A DNA stretch of 35,847 bases, from the NCBI RefSeq assembly GCF_014648395.1, contig NZ_BMRA01000004.1:539124-574970 (forward strand). The letters are read 5' to 3'. The notes below the pieces were generated by a model, which saw only the letters and a list, made by a program, of their open reading frames with translations, was not told where the DNA came from and made no database searches. The stretch's first letter is position 1; the number at the start of each line of letters is the position of its first letter. Source of the stretch: Micromonospora fulviviridis (lineage in GTDB: Bacteria; Actinomycetota; Actinomycetes; Mycobacteriales; Micromonosporaceae). Both the position numbers and the translations under genes were made by a program. Positions 21,480-31,179 of the stretch are shown in pieces.

Positions 21480-22277
21480 ATGACCGGGCGGGACTGGGAG
21501 CTGGTGGGCGCGCCGAACGCCCGTGACCTGGGCGGTCTGCCCACCATCGACGGTCGGCGGGTCCGCGCCGGCCGGCTGATCCGCACCGCCGCGCTCGGGC
21601 GGCTCACCGACGAGGACCTGCCGGTGCTGGGCAAGCTGGCCCCGGCCTGCGTGGTGGACCTGCGGCACGCCACCGAGCAGGCGGTCGCCCCGCCGGACCG
21701 CCTGGTCGGCGAGCCGCGGCTGGTGCACCTGCCGGTCTACGACGCGGCCCACCCGGTGTTCACCTACGTCTCGGCGGTGCTGCTCGGGCACGACCTCGAC
21801 GCGTACGAGGAGCTGGCCCGGGAGGGCATGCCGGGGGCGATGGCGGCGATCTACCGCTGGTTCGTCACCGGCGATTCGGCGCGGGAGGGGTTCGGGGAGG
21901 CGGTGCGGCTGGCCGCCGACGCGGCCAGCCTGCCGCTGCTGTTCCACTGCTCCGCCGGCAAGGACCGCACCGGCTGGCTGTCGGTGGTGCTGCTCACCGC
22001 GCTCGGCGTGGCGGAGCCGGCGATCCGGGCCGACTACCTGCGGCACAACGAGCTGACCGAGAGCCTGCGCGAGGTGCTGCTGGCCGCGATGACCCGGAGC
22101 CGGCCGGACCTGGACCCGGCCGTCGCCCGGCCCCTGCTGGAGGTGCGGCCGGCGTACCTGGACGCCGCCTACGAGGAGGTGCGCCGGGTGCACGGCTCGT
22201 TCGACGCGTACCTGCGCGACGGGCTGGGCGTGACCGACGCGACGCTGGCCGCGCTGCGGGCGAACCTGCTGGAGTGA
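21480..22277 (+). CDS. Tyrosine-protein phosphatase, PtpB-like
   Basis: A 265-aa protein tyrosine/dual-specificity phosphatase of the Y_phosphatase3 family that includes Mycobacterium tuberculosis PtpB. The active-site loop is HCSAGKDRTG (His156, Cys157, Lys161, Asp162, Arg163). The N-terminal NARDLGGLPTIDGRRVRAGRLIRTAAL and VVDLRHATE segments are typical. PtpB-type enzymes act on phosphotyrosine, phosphoserine and phosphoinositides; the substrate here is unknown. ATG 21480 has a good Shine-Dalgarno, and an upstream ATG at 21456 is not conserved. Its stop lies 4 bp from that of the convergent beta-lactamase-like gene, without room for a terminator. Confidence 0.93.
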   Translation: MTGRDWELVGAPNARDLGGLPTIDGRRVRAGRLIRTAALGRLTDEDLPVLGKLAPACVVDLRHATEQAVAPPDRLVGEPRLVHLPVYDAAHPVFTYVSAVLLGHDLDAYEELAREGMPGAMAAIYRWFVTGDSAREGFGEAVRLAADAASLPLLFHCSAGKDRTGWLSVVLLTALGVAEPAIRADYLRHNELTESLREVLLAAMTRSRPDLDPAVARPLLEVRPAYLDAAYEEVRRVHGSFDAYLRDGLGVTDATLAALRANLLE

Positions 22278-22281
22278 GGGG

Positions 22282-23148
22282 TCACCCGGCCAGGTCGTGC
22301 CGGGCCGCCCAGACCCGCGCGGAGACGTGCGCGATGAGGCGGCAGGCGTCGTCCTCGACCTCCTCGCCGCTCGGGCCGCCGTCGGCCAGGTCGGTGGTGG
22401 TGCAGACGACGACGGCGTAGGGCGGCGCGTCGGCGGGGAAGACCACCCCGGCGCCGTGCCGGACACCGCGTACCCAGCCGTTCTTGTGCGCGATCCGGGT
22501 CCCCTCGGGCAACCCGGCGGCGAGGTCCTCGCGGTGTTCCTGGGCGAACAGCACGTCCAGCATGTCCGCGCAGGCGGCCGGCGAGGCGAGCGGGCCGGGC
22601 CGGCGCGCGCCGAGCGCCAGCCCGCCGAGCAGGGCGGCCAGGTCGGCGGCGGTGACCAGGTTGTCGATGCCGGCGTCCCGGGCGGCGAAGTCCTCGATGC
22701 CCCGGCCGGTGACGCTGTGCCGGGCCCCGGCCAGCTTCCACGCCTCGGCAACCGCGGGCAGCCCGACCTGGCCGATGCAGATGTTGGTGGCGAGGTTGCT
22801 GGAGCGGACGATCATCCGTTCGGCGAGCCAGCGCAGCGGCGCCTCGCCGCCCACCCGCGCCCAGACGTCGTCGTCGTTGTCGTAGTGCTGGGCGTTGGCG
22901 AACCGGGGCGCGCCGGGCAGGGCGGAGTCGAACGCGTTGCGCACCGGGATCGGGGCGTCCAGGTCGAGCCGGCCGGCCTCGGCGGCGCGGTGCAGCGCCA
23001 CCAGCACGGCGACCTTCATGGTGCTGGCCGCGTAGTGGGTGGCGTCGGCCTGCCGGGTCCAGGTGGGCGGGGCGTCCAGCCGTCCCACGTACGCGGAGAC
23101 GGTGCCCGGCACCTTGTCCAGGTGCGCGTCGAGATCATCCCAGGTCAT
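22282..23148 (-). CDS. Class A beta-lactamase-like serine hydrolase
   Basis: A 288-aa protein of the PF13354 (beta-lactamase 2) type. The serine is in STMK (Ser42-Lys45), the second motif is SSN (116-118, in place of SDN), and the third is HKNGW (221-225, in place of KTG). No signal peptide is visible, whereas true beta-lactamases are exported, and the third motif departs from KTG/KSG, so antibiotic hydrolysis should not be assumed; such proteins are common in actinobacteria and mostly uncharacterised. ATG 23148 is set by the conserved N-terminus and by TACGGT exactly 7 nt upstream, which suits a leaderless mRNA. A longer reading through the neighbouring methyltransferase region is spurious. 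Confidence 0.88.
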   Translation of the reverse strand: MTWDDLDAHLDKVPGTVSAYVGRLDAPPTWTRQADATHYAASTMKVAVLVALHRAAEAGRLDLDAPIPVRNAFDSALPGAPRFANAQHYDNDDDVWARVGGEAPLRWLAERMIVRSSNLATNICIGQVGLPAVAEAWKLAGARHSVTGRGIEDFAARDAGIDNLVTAADLAALLGGLALGARRPGPLASPAACADMLDVLFAQEHREDLAAGLPEGTRIAHKNGWVRGVRHGAGVVFPADAPPYAVVVCTTTDLADGGPSGEEVEDDACRLIAHVSARVWAARHDLAG

Positions 23149-23220
23149 GCCGGTGACCGTAGCGGATCTTCGCGGCGGGCGGGGCTGCGGTCCGGCCGGC
23201 GCCGGGTCTAGCGTGCGGAC
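23149..23220. promoter_or_regulatory. Divergent pair of leaderless promoters
   Basis: In this 72-bp gap the minus strand has TACGGT (23161-23156) 7 nt before ATG 23148, and the plus strand has TAGCGT (23209-23214) 6 nt before ATG 23221. Neither start has a Shine-Dalgarno. Both are classic actinobacterial leaderless layouts. Confidence 0.55.
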
Positions 23221-23886
23221 ATGACGACCGCCGCGTACGACGCCATCGCCGACTGGTACGACGAGTACGTCACGACCACCGCCACCGACTACAGCGAGCG
23301 CGTCCGGTCGGTGTTGGCCGAGCTGCTCGGTCCGGGTCCCGGGCGCTGCCTCGACCTGTGCTGCGGCACGGGGGCGCACGCGGCCGAGCTGCGGCGGCTG
23401 GGTTGGCAGCCGGTCGGGGTGGACCTGTCGGCGGGGCAGTTGCGCCATGCCCGCGCGCGGCTCCCGGTGGCGCGGGCCGACGCCACCGCGCTGCCCCTGC
23501 CGGACGGTGCCGTGCCGGCGGTGGCCTGCGTGCTGGCCCACACGGACATGCCCGACTACCCGGCGGCGATCGCCGAGGCGGCCCGGGTGCTGGCGCCCGG
23601 TGGGCGGCTGGTCCACGTCGGCGTGCACCCCTGTTTCGTCGGGGCGTTCGCCGACCGTTCCGAACCGGGCCGGGCCGTGATCGACGGCGGGTACGCCGAG
23701 CGCGAGCGCAGCTTCCGGTCCTGGAACACGGTGGGCGTGCGGGCCCGCGTCGGCGCCTGGCACCTGCCGCTGGCCGACCTGCTCAACGCGGTCTCCGCCG
23801 CCGGCCTGACGCTGACCGCCGTCCGCGAGTCCGCCCCCGGCCCCCTCCCCGACGTGCTGGCCTTCCAGGCCACCAAACCGACCTGA
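23221..23886 (+). CDS. Class I SAM-dependent methyltransferase
   Basis: A 221-aa Methyltransf_11/25-type enzyme. Motif I is CLDLCCGTGAHAAELRRLGWQPVGVDLSAGQL, followed by VARADATALPLPDGAVPAVACVLAHTDMPDY and EAARVLAPGGRLVHVGVHPCFVGAF. The FVGAFAD and YAERERSFRSWNT segments after it belong to a recurrent actinobacterial subfamily of unknown substrate. The start ATG 23221 has no Shine-Dalgarno but has TAGCGT 6 nt upstream. It diverges from the beta-lactamase-like gene and converges on typA, from which a strong hairpin separates it. Confidence 0.92.
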   Translation: MTTAAYDAIADWYDEYVTTTATDYSERVRSVLAELLGPGPGRCLDLCCGTGAHAAELRRLGWQPVGVDLSAGQLRHARARLPVARADATALPLPDGAVPAVACVLAHTDMPDYPAAIAEAARVLAPGGRLVHVGVHPCFVGAFADRSEPGRAVIDGGYAERERSFRSWNTVGVRARVGAWHLPLADLLNAVSAAGLTLTAVRESAPGPLPDVLAFQATKPT

Positions 23887-23914
23887 CCCCCACCGGCCGC
23901 AGGGCGGAGACGGC

Positions 23915-23948
23915 GGAGCCCGGGCCGCCGGTGGGCGGCCCGGGCTCC
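23915..23948. terminator. Hairpin terminator between the methyltransferase and typA
   Basis: Perfect 15-bp arms, GGAGCCCGGGCCGCC (23915-23929) and its complement (23934-23948), enclose the loop GGTG. It serves two convergent genes. No U-tract follows in either direction. Confidence 0.8.
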
Positions 23949-23963
23949 GGACGGGTTACCGGG

Positions 23964-25832
<1,869 letters not shown>

Positions 25833-25869
25833 ACCCTCCATACTCCTGTCTGCGGTTGCCGGGGCACGC

Positions 25870-25910
25870 CTCGGGGTCACCCCGAGATCGCCCGGATCTC
25901 TGCCTAAAGT
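25870..25910. promoter_or_regulatory. Palindrome and -10 element in the typA/dedA divergent region
   Basis: CTCGGGGTCACCCCGAG (25870-25886) is a perfect palindrome with 8-bp arms around a single central base and could be an operator or hairpin. TAAAGT (25905-25910) is a good plus-strand -10 for the DedA gene, implying a leader of about 45 nt. A typA promoter is not clear. Confidence 0.35.
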
Positions 25911-25963
25911 GCTGTCCCGACCGTTCCAGCGACTGGCATGCTGGCTCCCGTGCGGGGGACCGG

Positions 25964-27421
25964 ATGCCTGACCTGCTGAACTGGCTGCAGGGGTTGCCGC
26001 CCCTGCTGATCTACCTGGTCGCCGCGACGATCGTCGCGGGCGAGACCGCGGTGATCTTCGGACTGCTGGTGCCGGGAGAGGCGACCCTGCTGCTGGTCGG
26101 CTTCCTAGCGTACGCGGGGACGCTGCGGCTCGTCCCCACGCTGCTGGCCATGACCGCTGCCGCCGTGATCGGAGACACACTCGCCTACCGTGCCGGCCGG
26201 CGGTACGGGCCGAAACTGCGTGCCTCCGGCCTCGGTGCCCGGATCGGGCCGCACCGGTGGCGGCGCGCCGACTCGCTGCTCGACCGGCTCGGCGGCCGGG
26301 GCGTGCTGGCCGCCCGCTGGGTGGCCTTCGCCCGCACCCTGGCGCCCCGCCTGGCCGGCGCGGCCGGGCTGCCCTACCGGCGGTTCGCGCCGTGGAACGT
26401 GGCCGGGGTGGCGAGCTGGGTGGGCACCTCCGTGCTGGCCGGCTACGCCGCCGGCGAGTCGTACGAGCGGGTGTCCCGGCTCCTGGGCCGGGCCACCGGC
26501 GCGGTGCTCGTGTTGCTGGTCTGCCTGGTGGGGGTGGTGCTGGCCGGCCGCTGGCTGGGCCGCAACCCGGACCCGGTGCGGGCGCTCGCCGCCCGGGCCG
26601 CCGCCCTGCCTCCGCTGCGCTGGCTGCGCGCCCGGTACGGGGTGCTCTTCTTCCTGGTCGCCATGCGCTTCGGGCCGGCCGGCACGCTGCTGATCAACCT
26701 CGCCGCCGGCCTGCTGCTGCTCTTCGCCGCCGGGTTGGCCGTCGCGGCGGTGCTGGAGGCGGTGGTCCGGCACAGCGGGCTCGGCGTGCTCGACGGGCTG
26801 GTCGCGGACTGGTTCGCCGCCCGGCGTACCCCCGGGGTGGTCGACCCGGCGCTGGCCGCGGTCTCGGTGCTGCGCGGCTGGGTGCTGATCGCCGCGGTGG
26901 CCCTGGTGGCGGCGGTGGTGGCCTGGCGGAACCGGCCCTGGCGGGCCGACCTGCTCAGCGTGCTCGGGACGGTGGGGGCGTTCGTGCCGCTCGTGGTGCT
27001 GGTGGTGGTCGCCGGCCTGACCGGGCCGGGCGGCCCGGACGGCGCCCCGGACCTGCTGCCCACCCAGAACGCGGTGGTCACGGCGAGCTTCGGCACCCTC
27101 GCGTGGCTGCTGTCCCGGGGCGCCCGCTGGCCGGTGGCGGTGGCCGTCTGGACGGGCGCGCTGGCCGGCGTGGTGGCCGTCACCGGCGCCCGGCTCTACC
27201 TGGGGTGGAGCACGGCCAGTGGCACCGCCACGTCGGTGCTGCTCGGGGCGGCCTGGGTCACCGTGTTCGTGGTCGCCTGGGCCACCCGGGACCACGCGGT
27301 GGGCGGGGACGACGACCCGTCCCCCGGCCCGGGTGGACCGGCCACACCGGACGGACCGCCGCGGCCGCGGGCCTCCCGGCCGGCGTCGCGGGTACCCCGC
27401 CGGCCCGTCGACCCCTGCTAG
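25964..27421 (+). CDS. DedA family membrane protein fused to a degenerate PAP2-like domain
   Basis: A 485-aa integral membrane protein. The first ~200 residues are the DedA/VTT domain ([31 protein letters not shown], then [16 protein letters not shown], and [37 protein letters not shown] with the conserved arginine/glycine loop). The C-terminal ~250 residues have the six-helix layout of PAP2 lipid phosphatases. The PSGH motif is replaced by PTQN at 366-369, and in the SR-YLG-H-x3-D motif (around Arg410) the His is Ser416 and the Asp is Gly420. The PAP2 half is therefore probably not catalytic. DedA proteins move or scramble undecaprenyl phosphate or phosphatidylethanolamine-type lipids. A Pro/Gly/Arg tail ends the protein. 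Confidence 0.88.
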   Translation: MPDLLNWLQGLPPLLIYLVAATIVAGETAVIFGLLVPGEATLLLVGFLAYAGTLRLVPTLLAMTAAAVIGDTLAYRAGRRYGPKLRASGLGARIGPHRWRRADSLLDRLGGRGVLAARWVAFARTLAPRLAGAAGLPYRRFAPWNVAGVASWVGTSVLAGYAAGESYERVSRLLGRATGAVLVLLVCLVGVVLAGRWLGRNPDPVRALAARAAALPPLRWLRARYGVLFFLVAMRFGPAGTLLINLAAGLLLLFAAGLAVAAVLEAVVRHSGLGVLDGLVADWFAARRTPGVVDPALAAVSVLRGWVLIAAVALVAAVVAWRNRPWRADLLSVLGTVGAFVPLVVLVVVAGLTGPGGPDGAPDLLPTQNAVVTASFGTLAWLLSRGARWPVAVAVWTGALAGVVAVTGARLYLGWSTASGTATSVLLGAAWVTVFVVAWATRDHAVGGDDDPSPGPGGPATPDGPPRPRASRPASRVPRRPVDPC

Positions 27422-27445
27422 GGTGCGGCGGACGACCACGGGGGA
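27419..27445 (+). promoter_or_regulatory. Candidate -10 and ribosome binding site of the transglycosylase gene
   Basis: TAGGGT (27419-27424) overlaps the TAG stop of the DedA gene and is a good TAnnnT -10. A GGGGGAGG Shine-Dalgarno follows shortly before ATG 27452. No clear -35 is seen upstream. Confidence 0.4.
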
Positions 27446-27451
27446 GGTCTG

Positions 27452-28327
27452 ATGCGTCGAGGAGTGGGCCGCTGGGCCACGGCGGCGGTCGCCGCGTTGC
27501 TGGCGGCGGGTGTGGTCACGGGGTGCGGCGGCGAGGAGCCGACCCGCGAGGTGGCGGCCGAGGTGCCCGCCGAGGCGCCCGTCGAGGCGCCGGCGGACGG
27601 CCCCGCCGACCTGCCGAGCGACGAACCGCCGGCGGTCGCGGCGATGGGTGCGAAGCCCAGCGCCAAGCCCAGCCCGAGTGCGTCGGCGAAGCCGAAGCCC
27701 AAGCCGACCCGCACGTCCACCGCCCCGCTCGCCACGCCGAAGCCGCCCACCGAGACCCAGGTGCCGCCGCCCCCGCCGAAGCCGCCGGCGACCGGCTGCG
27801 AGCCCAGCTACCGCGGCACCCAGGCGACCCGCAGCCAGGTGAAGTCGGCGCTGTCCGACGCCGCGGCGCGGACCTACTGGCCCACCTCCGCGCCGGACAT
27901 CAGGATCCCGTTGACCCTCATGAAGGCGACCGCCTGGCAGGAGAGCGGCTGGCAGTCGAACATCGTGGCCTGCGACGGCGGCATCGGGCTGATGCAGGTC
28001 ATGCCGGCCACCGCGGACTGGATGAACCAGCGGTTCGGCCAGTCGTACGACATCGACGACTACCGCGACAACGCCTACCTGGGCGGCACCTACCTGGCCT
28101 GGCTCACCAAGTACATCGGCGACATGTACTTCGAGTCGGACTACCGGCTGGACGCCGCGCTCTGCACGTCGGAGCTGAACTCCTGCCTGCTCAACGCCGT
28201 GATCGCGGCGTACAACTACGGGCACGGCGCCGTGGCGCGGGAGGGCGAGCCGCTGGCCATCCCCAATCCGCAGTACGTGCGCAACGTGCGGGCGCTCATG
28301 ACCGAGTGCGTCTGCCTGGCCTACTGA
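27452..28327 (+). CDS. Lytic transglycosylase (SLT domain) lipoprotein
   Basis: A 291-aa exported lipoprotein: signal peptide residues 1-24 with the lipobox VVTGC, lipidated at Cys25, then a Pro/Lys/Ala-rich linker (about 26-115) that would span the cell wall. The C-terminal domain (about 117-291) is a lysozyme-like SLT domain with ESGWQ (catalytic Glu164), GIGLMQVMPATADW and AAYNYGHG. It cleaves the glycan strands of peptidoglycan without water, for wall remodelling. Several Cys residues in the domain suggest disulfide bonds. It has its own -10 overlapping the DedA stop and a strong Shine-Dalgarno. A 16-bp hairpin terminator follows. Confidence 0.93.
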   Translation: MRRGVGRWATAAVAALLAAGVVTGCGGEEPTREVAAEVPAEAPVEAPADGPADLPSDEPPAVAAMGAKPSAKPSPSASAKPKPKPTRTSTAPLATPKPPTETQVPPPPPKPPATGCEPSYRGTQATRSQVKSALSDAAARTYWPTSAPDIRIPLTLMKATAWQESGWQSNIVACDGGIGLMQVMPATADWMNQRFGQSYDIDDYRDNAYLGGTYLAWLTKYIGDMYFESDYRLDAALCTSELNSCLLNAVIAAYNYGHGAVAREGEPLAIPNPQYVRNVRALMTECVCLAY

Positions 28328-28335
28328 GCCGACGC

Positions 28336-28371
28336 GGCGGGGCCCCGGCGAGCGATCGCCGGGGCCCCGCC
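28336..28371. terminator. Hairpin terminator between convergent genes
   Basis: Perfect 16-bp arms, GGCGGGGCCCCGGCGA (28336-28351) and its complement (28356-28371), enclose the loop GCGA. It separates the transglycosylase gene from the convergent MMPL gene. No long U-tract follows. Confidence 0.85.
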
Positions 28372-28375
28372 CTGT

Positions 28376-30511
28376 TCAGTCCCGCGCGCCGACCGGCGCG
28401 ACGGGCGCCGGTGGCGTCTGCGCCGGGGCGTCGGGTTCGCGGGCGATCCGCCCGGGCCACCAGAACCGGTCGCCGAGCAGGAACGCCAGCGCCGGCACCA
28501 GCACGGTGCGGACCAGCAGTGTGTCCAGCAGGACGCCGACGCAGACGATGATCCCGATCTGGGTGAGGGTGATCAGCGGCAGCACGCCGAGCACGGCGAA
28601 CACGGCCGCGAGCAGCACGCCCGCGCTGGTGATGACCCCGCCGGTGACCCGCAGCGCCGACAGCATCCCGTCCCGGGTGCCGAGCCGGCGGGCGTCCTCC
28701 CGGGCCCGGGTGACCAGGAAGATGTTGTAGTCCACGCCGAGCGCCACCAGGAACACGAAGGCGAGCAGCAGCACCCCGCTGTCCAGCGCCGGGAAGTCCA
28801 GCACCCGGTCGAAGAGCAGCCAGGCCGCGCCGAGGCTGGCGAAGAACGAGGCGATGACCGTCAGCACCAGCAGCACCGGGGCCAGCAGGCCGCGCAGCAG
28901 CAGCACCAGCACCGCCCCGACCAGCAGCAGGATGATCGGCAGGATCAGCCACAGGTCCTTCGTGTTCGCCCGGTCCGAGTCGTAGGTGGCGGCCACCGTG
29001 CCGCCGACCAGCGCGCCGTCGGCGGCGTCGGCGCCGGCGACCGCGGGCGGCGCGGAGTCCGGCACGGCGGCGACCGCGTCGCGCAGCGCCTCGACGGTGC
29101 GGTCCGAGGCGGCGGTGCCCGGCTCGGCCGCCAGCACCACGTCGACCTGGGCGACCCGGTCCCCGGCGGCGCCGGGGCGGGCGGAGGCGACGCCGTCGAC
29201 CGCGCCGGCGGCGACCAGCACCGCCGGGGCCGCGCCCGGGTTGGTGAGCACGGCGACCGGCTGGGTGGTGCCGGCCGGGAAGGCGCGGGCCAGGGTCTCC
29301 GCGCCGGCCACCGCCTCCGGCTTCACCCGGAACTGCTCGGTCTCCGACAGGCCGGTGCGGATGCCCAGGCCACCGAGGGCGAGGGCGGCGAGGAGCAGGG
29401 TGGCCAGCACCGCGACCGGCAGCGGCCGACGGACGACACCGGCGCCGAGCCGGCCCCACAGGCGGCCCTCCCGCGCCGCGCTGCCGACCCGCGGTACGAA
29501 GGGCCAGAACAGCCCCCGCCCGAAGATCACCAGGACGGCCGGGAGCACGAAGAGCGCGGACGCCATGGCGAGGACGACGCCGGTGGCGCAGGCAACCGCG
29601 AGCGCCCGGTTGGTCTCCTGCTCGGACAGCAGCAGGGTGAGCACGCCGAGCACCACGGTGCCGCCGCTGGCCAGGATCGGCTCGGCGGTCCGGCGCAGCG
29701 CGGCCCGCATGGCGGTGAAGCGGTTCTCCTCGCGGCGCAGCTCCTCCCGGTAGCGGGCGATCAACAGGAGCGCGTAGTCGGTCGCGGCGCCGAAGACGAG
29801 CACGCTGGCGATGCCGGTGACCTGGCCCTCCTGGAGGTGGATGCCGAGCGCGGGCACGATCGTGTCGACGGCGCGCAGGGTCAGCTGCTCGGTCGCGGCG
29901 ACCACGAGGAGCGGCACGATCCACAGGAACGGGCTGCGGTAGGTGATGAGCAGCAGCAGTGCCACGACGCCGGCGGTGACCGCGAGCAGGGTGATGTCGG
30001 CGCCGTCGAAGACCTTGGTGAGGTCGGCGGTGAAGGCGGGCGCGCCCGTCACCTCGACGGTCAGCGCGTCGGGCAGGTCGGCCAGCGCCGCGCGGAGGCC
30101 GGCCACCTCGTCCACCACGGCCTCCTGGCCGCCGGCCGTGGAGAGCGGCACGGCGACCAGCGCCACGGTGCCGTCGGGGGAGAACTGGGCCGGCGCGATC
30201 CGGCCGCCGGCGGCGAGCCGGCCCAGCGCGGCGGACGCGCCGTCGAGCGCGGCCCGGTCGGACTCGGCCAGCGGTGCCCGGTCGGCGCGGCTGACCACCA
30301 CGACGGCGGGCTGCACGTCGCTGGACGGCAGCTGGTCCTGGAGGCGTTCGACCTGCGTCGACTGCCACTCGACGGACAGGCCGGTGGCGGAGACGGGGGC
30401 GGGGTTGTCGGGGCGGGGGAGGCCGAAGACGACCGCGCCGACGACGAGTGCGGCGGCCACGGTGAGCCAGGCGGCCAGCCGGCCCCGGGCGACGCGGGTG
30501 AACAGTGACAT
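28376..30511 (-). CDS. MMPL family RND transporter
   Basis: A 711-aa inner-membrane transporter of the RND/MMPL superfamily, comparable to ActII-3-type exporters. Two repeats are seen, each with an N-terminal TM helix, a periplasmic loop and five more TM helices. The proton-relay Asp-Tyr pairs are present in both halves: GAATDYALLLIARYREELRREE in the first and ALGVDYNIFLVTRAREDARRLG in the second. The N-terminus SLFTRVARGRLAAWLTVAAALVVGAVVFG is family-typical. It likely exports a lipid, drug or secondary metabolite, with no substrate readable. ATG 30511 has GAGG 7 nt upstream. It diverges from a MarR regulator, which probably represses it. Confidence 0.94.
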   Translation of the reverse strand: MSLFTRVARGRLAAWLTVAAALVVGAVVFGLPRPDNPAPVSATGLSVEWQSTQVERLQDQLPSSDVQPAVVVVSRADRAPLAESDRAALDGASAALGRLAAGGRIAPAQFSPDGTVALVAVPLSTAGGQEAVVDEVAGLRAALADLPDALTVEVTGAPAFTADLTKVFDGADITLLAVTAGVVALLLLITYRSPFLWIVPLLVVAATEQLTLRAVDTIVPALGIHLQEGQVTGIASVLVFGAATDYALLLIARYREELRREENRFTAMRAALRRTAEPILASGGTVVLGVLTLLLSEQETNRALAVACATGVVLAMASALFVLPAVLVIFGRGLFWPFVPRVGSAAREGRLWGRLGAGVVRRPLPVAVLATLLLAALALGGLGIRTGLSETEQFRVKPEAVAGAETLARAFPAGTTQPVAVLTNPGAAPAVLVAAGAVDGVASARPGAAGDRVAQVDVVLAAEPGTAASDRTVEALRDAVAAVPDSAPPAVAGADAADGALVGGTVAATYDSDRANTKDLWLILPIILLLVGAVLVLLLRGLLAPVLLVLTVIASFFASLGAAWLLFDRVLDFPALDSGVLLLAFVFLVALGVDYNIFLVTRAREDARRLGTRDGMLSALRVTGGVITSAGVLLAAVFAVLGVLPLITLTQIGIIVCVGVLLDTLLVRTVLVPALAFLLGDRFWWPGRIAREPDAPAQTPPAPVAPVGARD

Positions 30512-30544
30512 CGGGATGCCTCACGAAATCGTGTCGATGATGAG

Positions 30545-30597
30545 TCTCGCTGACCGAGTATCTTGATAAGCGAGATTATCGACCGAGGCTCTATGCT
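30545..30597. promoter_or_regulatory. Divergent MarR/MMPL control region with nested inverted repeats
   Basis: This AT-richer stretch contains TCTCGCT (30545-30551) and its exact complement AGCGAGA (30569-30575), 17 bp apart. It also has GATAA-N6-TTATC (30565-30580), and ACCGAG twice as a direct repeat (30553-30558 and 30582-30587). TATGCT (30592-30597) is a likely -10 for MarR, and GATACT on the minus strand is a candidate -10 for the MMPL gene. These repeats are likely MarR operators. Confidence 0.5.
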
Positions 30598-30634
30598 GCA
30601 ACCGGACGGTTCGGACAGGGGGTGGCGGCGAGAC

Positions 30635-31177
30635 GTGGAAGCGCAGAGCATGTACCGGCGGCGGGACGATCGGCGCGGGCAGATGATCGCGGACATCACC
30701 AACGACCTGCGCCGCTACTCGACGGACGCGCAGCACATCGGGCACGCGTTCGCCGGCCTGCACGGCCTCAACGCCACCGACCTGCACGCCCTCATCGCGG
30801 TGATGGACGCCGAGCTGCTCGGTGACCCGATCACCCCCGGGCGGCTGGGGGAGGTGCTCAACCTCTCCTCCGGCTCGGTGACCGCGCTCGTCGACCGGCT
30901 GGAGCGGGGCGGCCACATCCGGCGCGACCGGGACACCGCCGACCGGCGCAAGGTGTTCCTGCACTACGCCGACCGGGGCGCCACCCTGGCCCGTGACTTC
31001 TTCGGCCCGCTCGGCCGGCGGACCGACGAGGTGATGGGCCGGTTCAGCGACGACGAGCTGGCCGTCGTGCACCGGTTCATGTCCGAGATGGTGGTCTCGA
31101 TGCGCGAGCACCGGGACGCCGTGCGCGCGGCCCGGGGCGAGCCCCGGCGCGGCGAGCCGGAACGCGCCGCGGACTGA
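30635..31177 (+). CDS. MarR family transcriptional regulator
   Basis: A 180-aa MarR-type dimeric repressor with the winged helix GRLGEVLNLSSGSVTALVDRLERGGHIRRDRDTADRRKVFLHYADRG, where the DRR motif of the wing is conserved. The N- and C-terminal helices form the dimer. The start is GTG 30635, with AGGGGGTGG 9 nt upstream; ATG 30593 and ATG 30650 are in-frame alternatives. A hydrolase gene starts 2 bp after the stop. The gene diverges from the MMPL exporter and the shared upstream region carries inverted repeats, so it likely controls both exporter and hydrolase in response to a small molecule. Confidence 0.92.
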   Translation: MEAQSMYRRRDDRRGQMIADITNDLRRYSTDAQHIGHAFAGLHGLNATDLHALIAVMDAELLGDPITPGRLGEVLNLSSGSVTALVDRLERGGHIRRDRDTADRRKVFLHYADRGATLARDFFGPLGRRTDEVMGRFSDDELAVVHRFMSEMVVSMREHRDAVRAARGEPRRGEPERAAD

Positions 31178-31179
31178 GC

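Noticed and set aside
22282..23763. A single 493-aa protein from 23763 down to 22282
   Set aside because: The upper part is antisense to the methyltransferase; family similarity begins exactly at ATG 23148, where a leaderless promoter also fits.
28296..30524. A 742-aa minus-strand open frame over the MMPL gene
   Set aside because: It is an alternative frame of the MMPL gene, full of Arg/Gly/Ala. The frame used for MMPL contains the TM helices and Asp-Tyr motifs.
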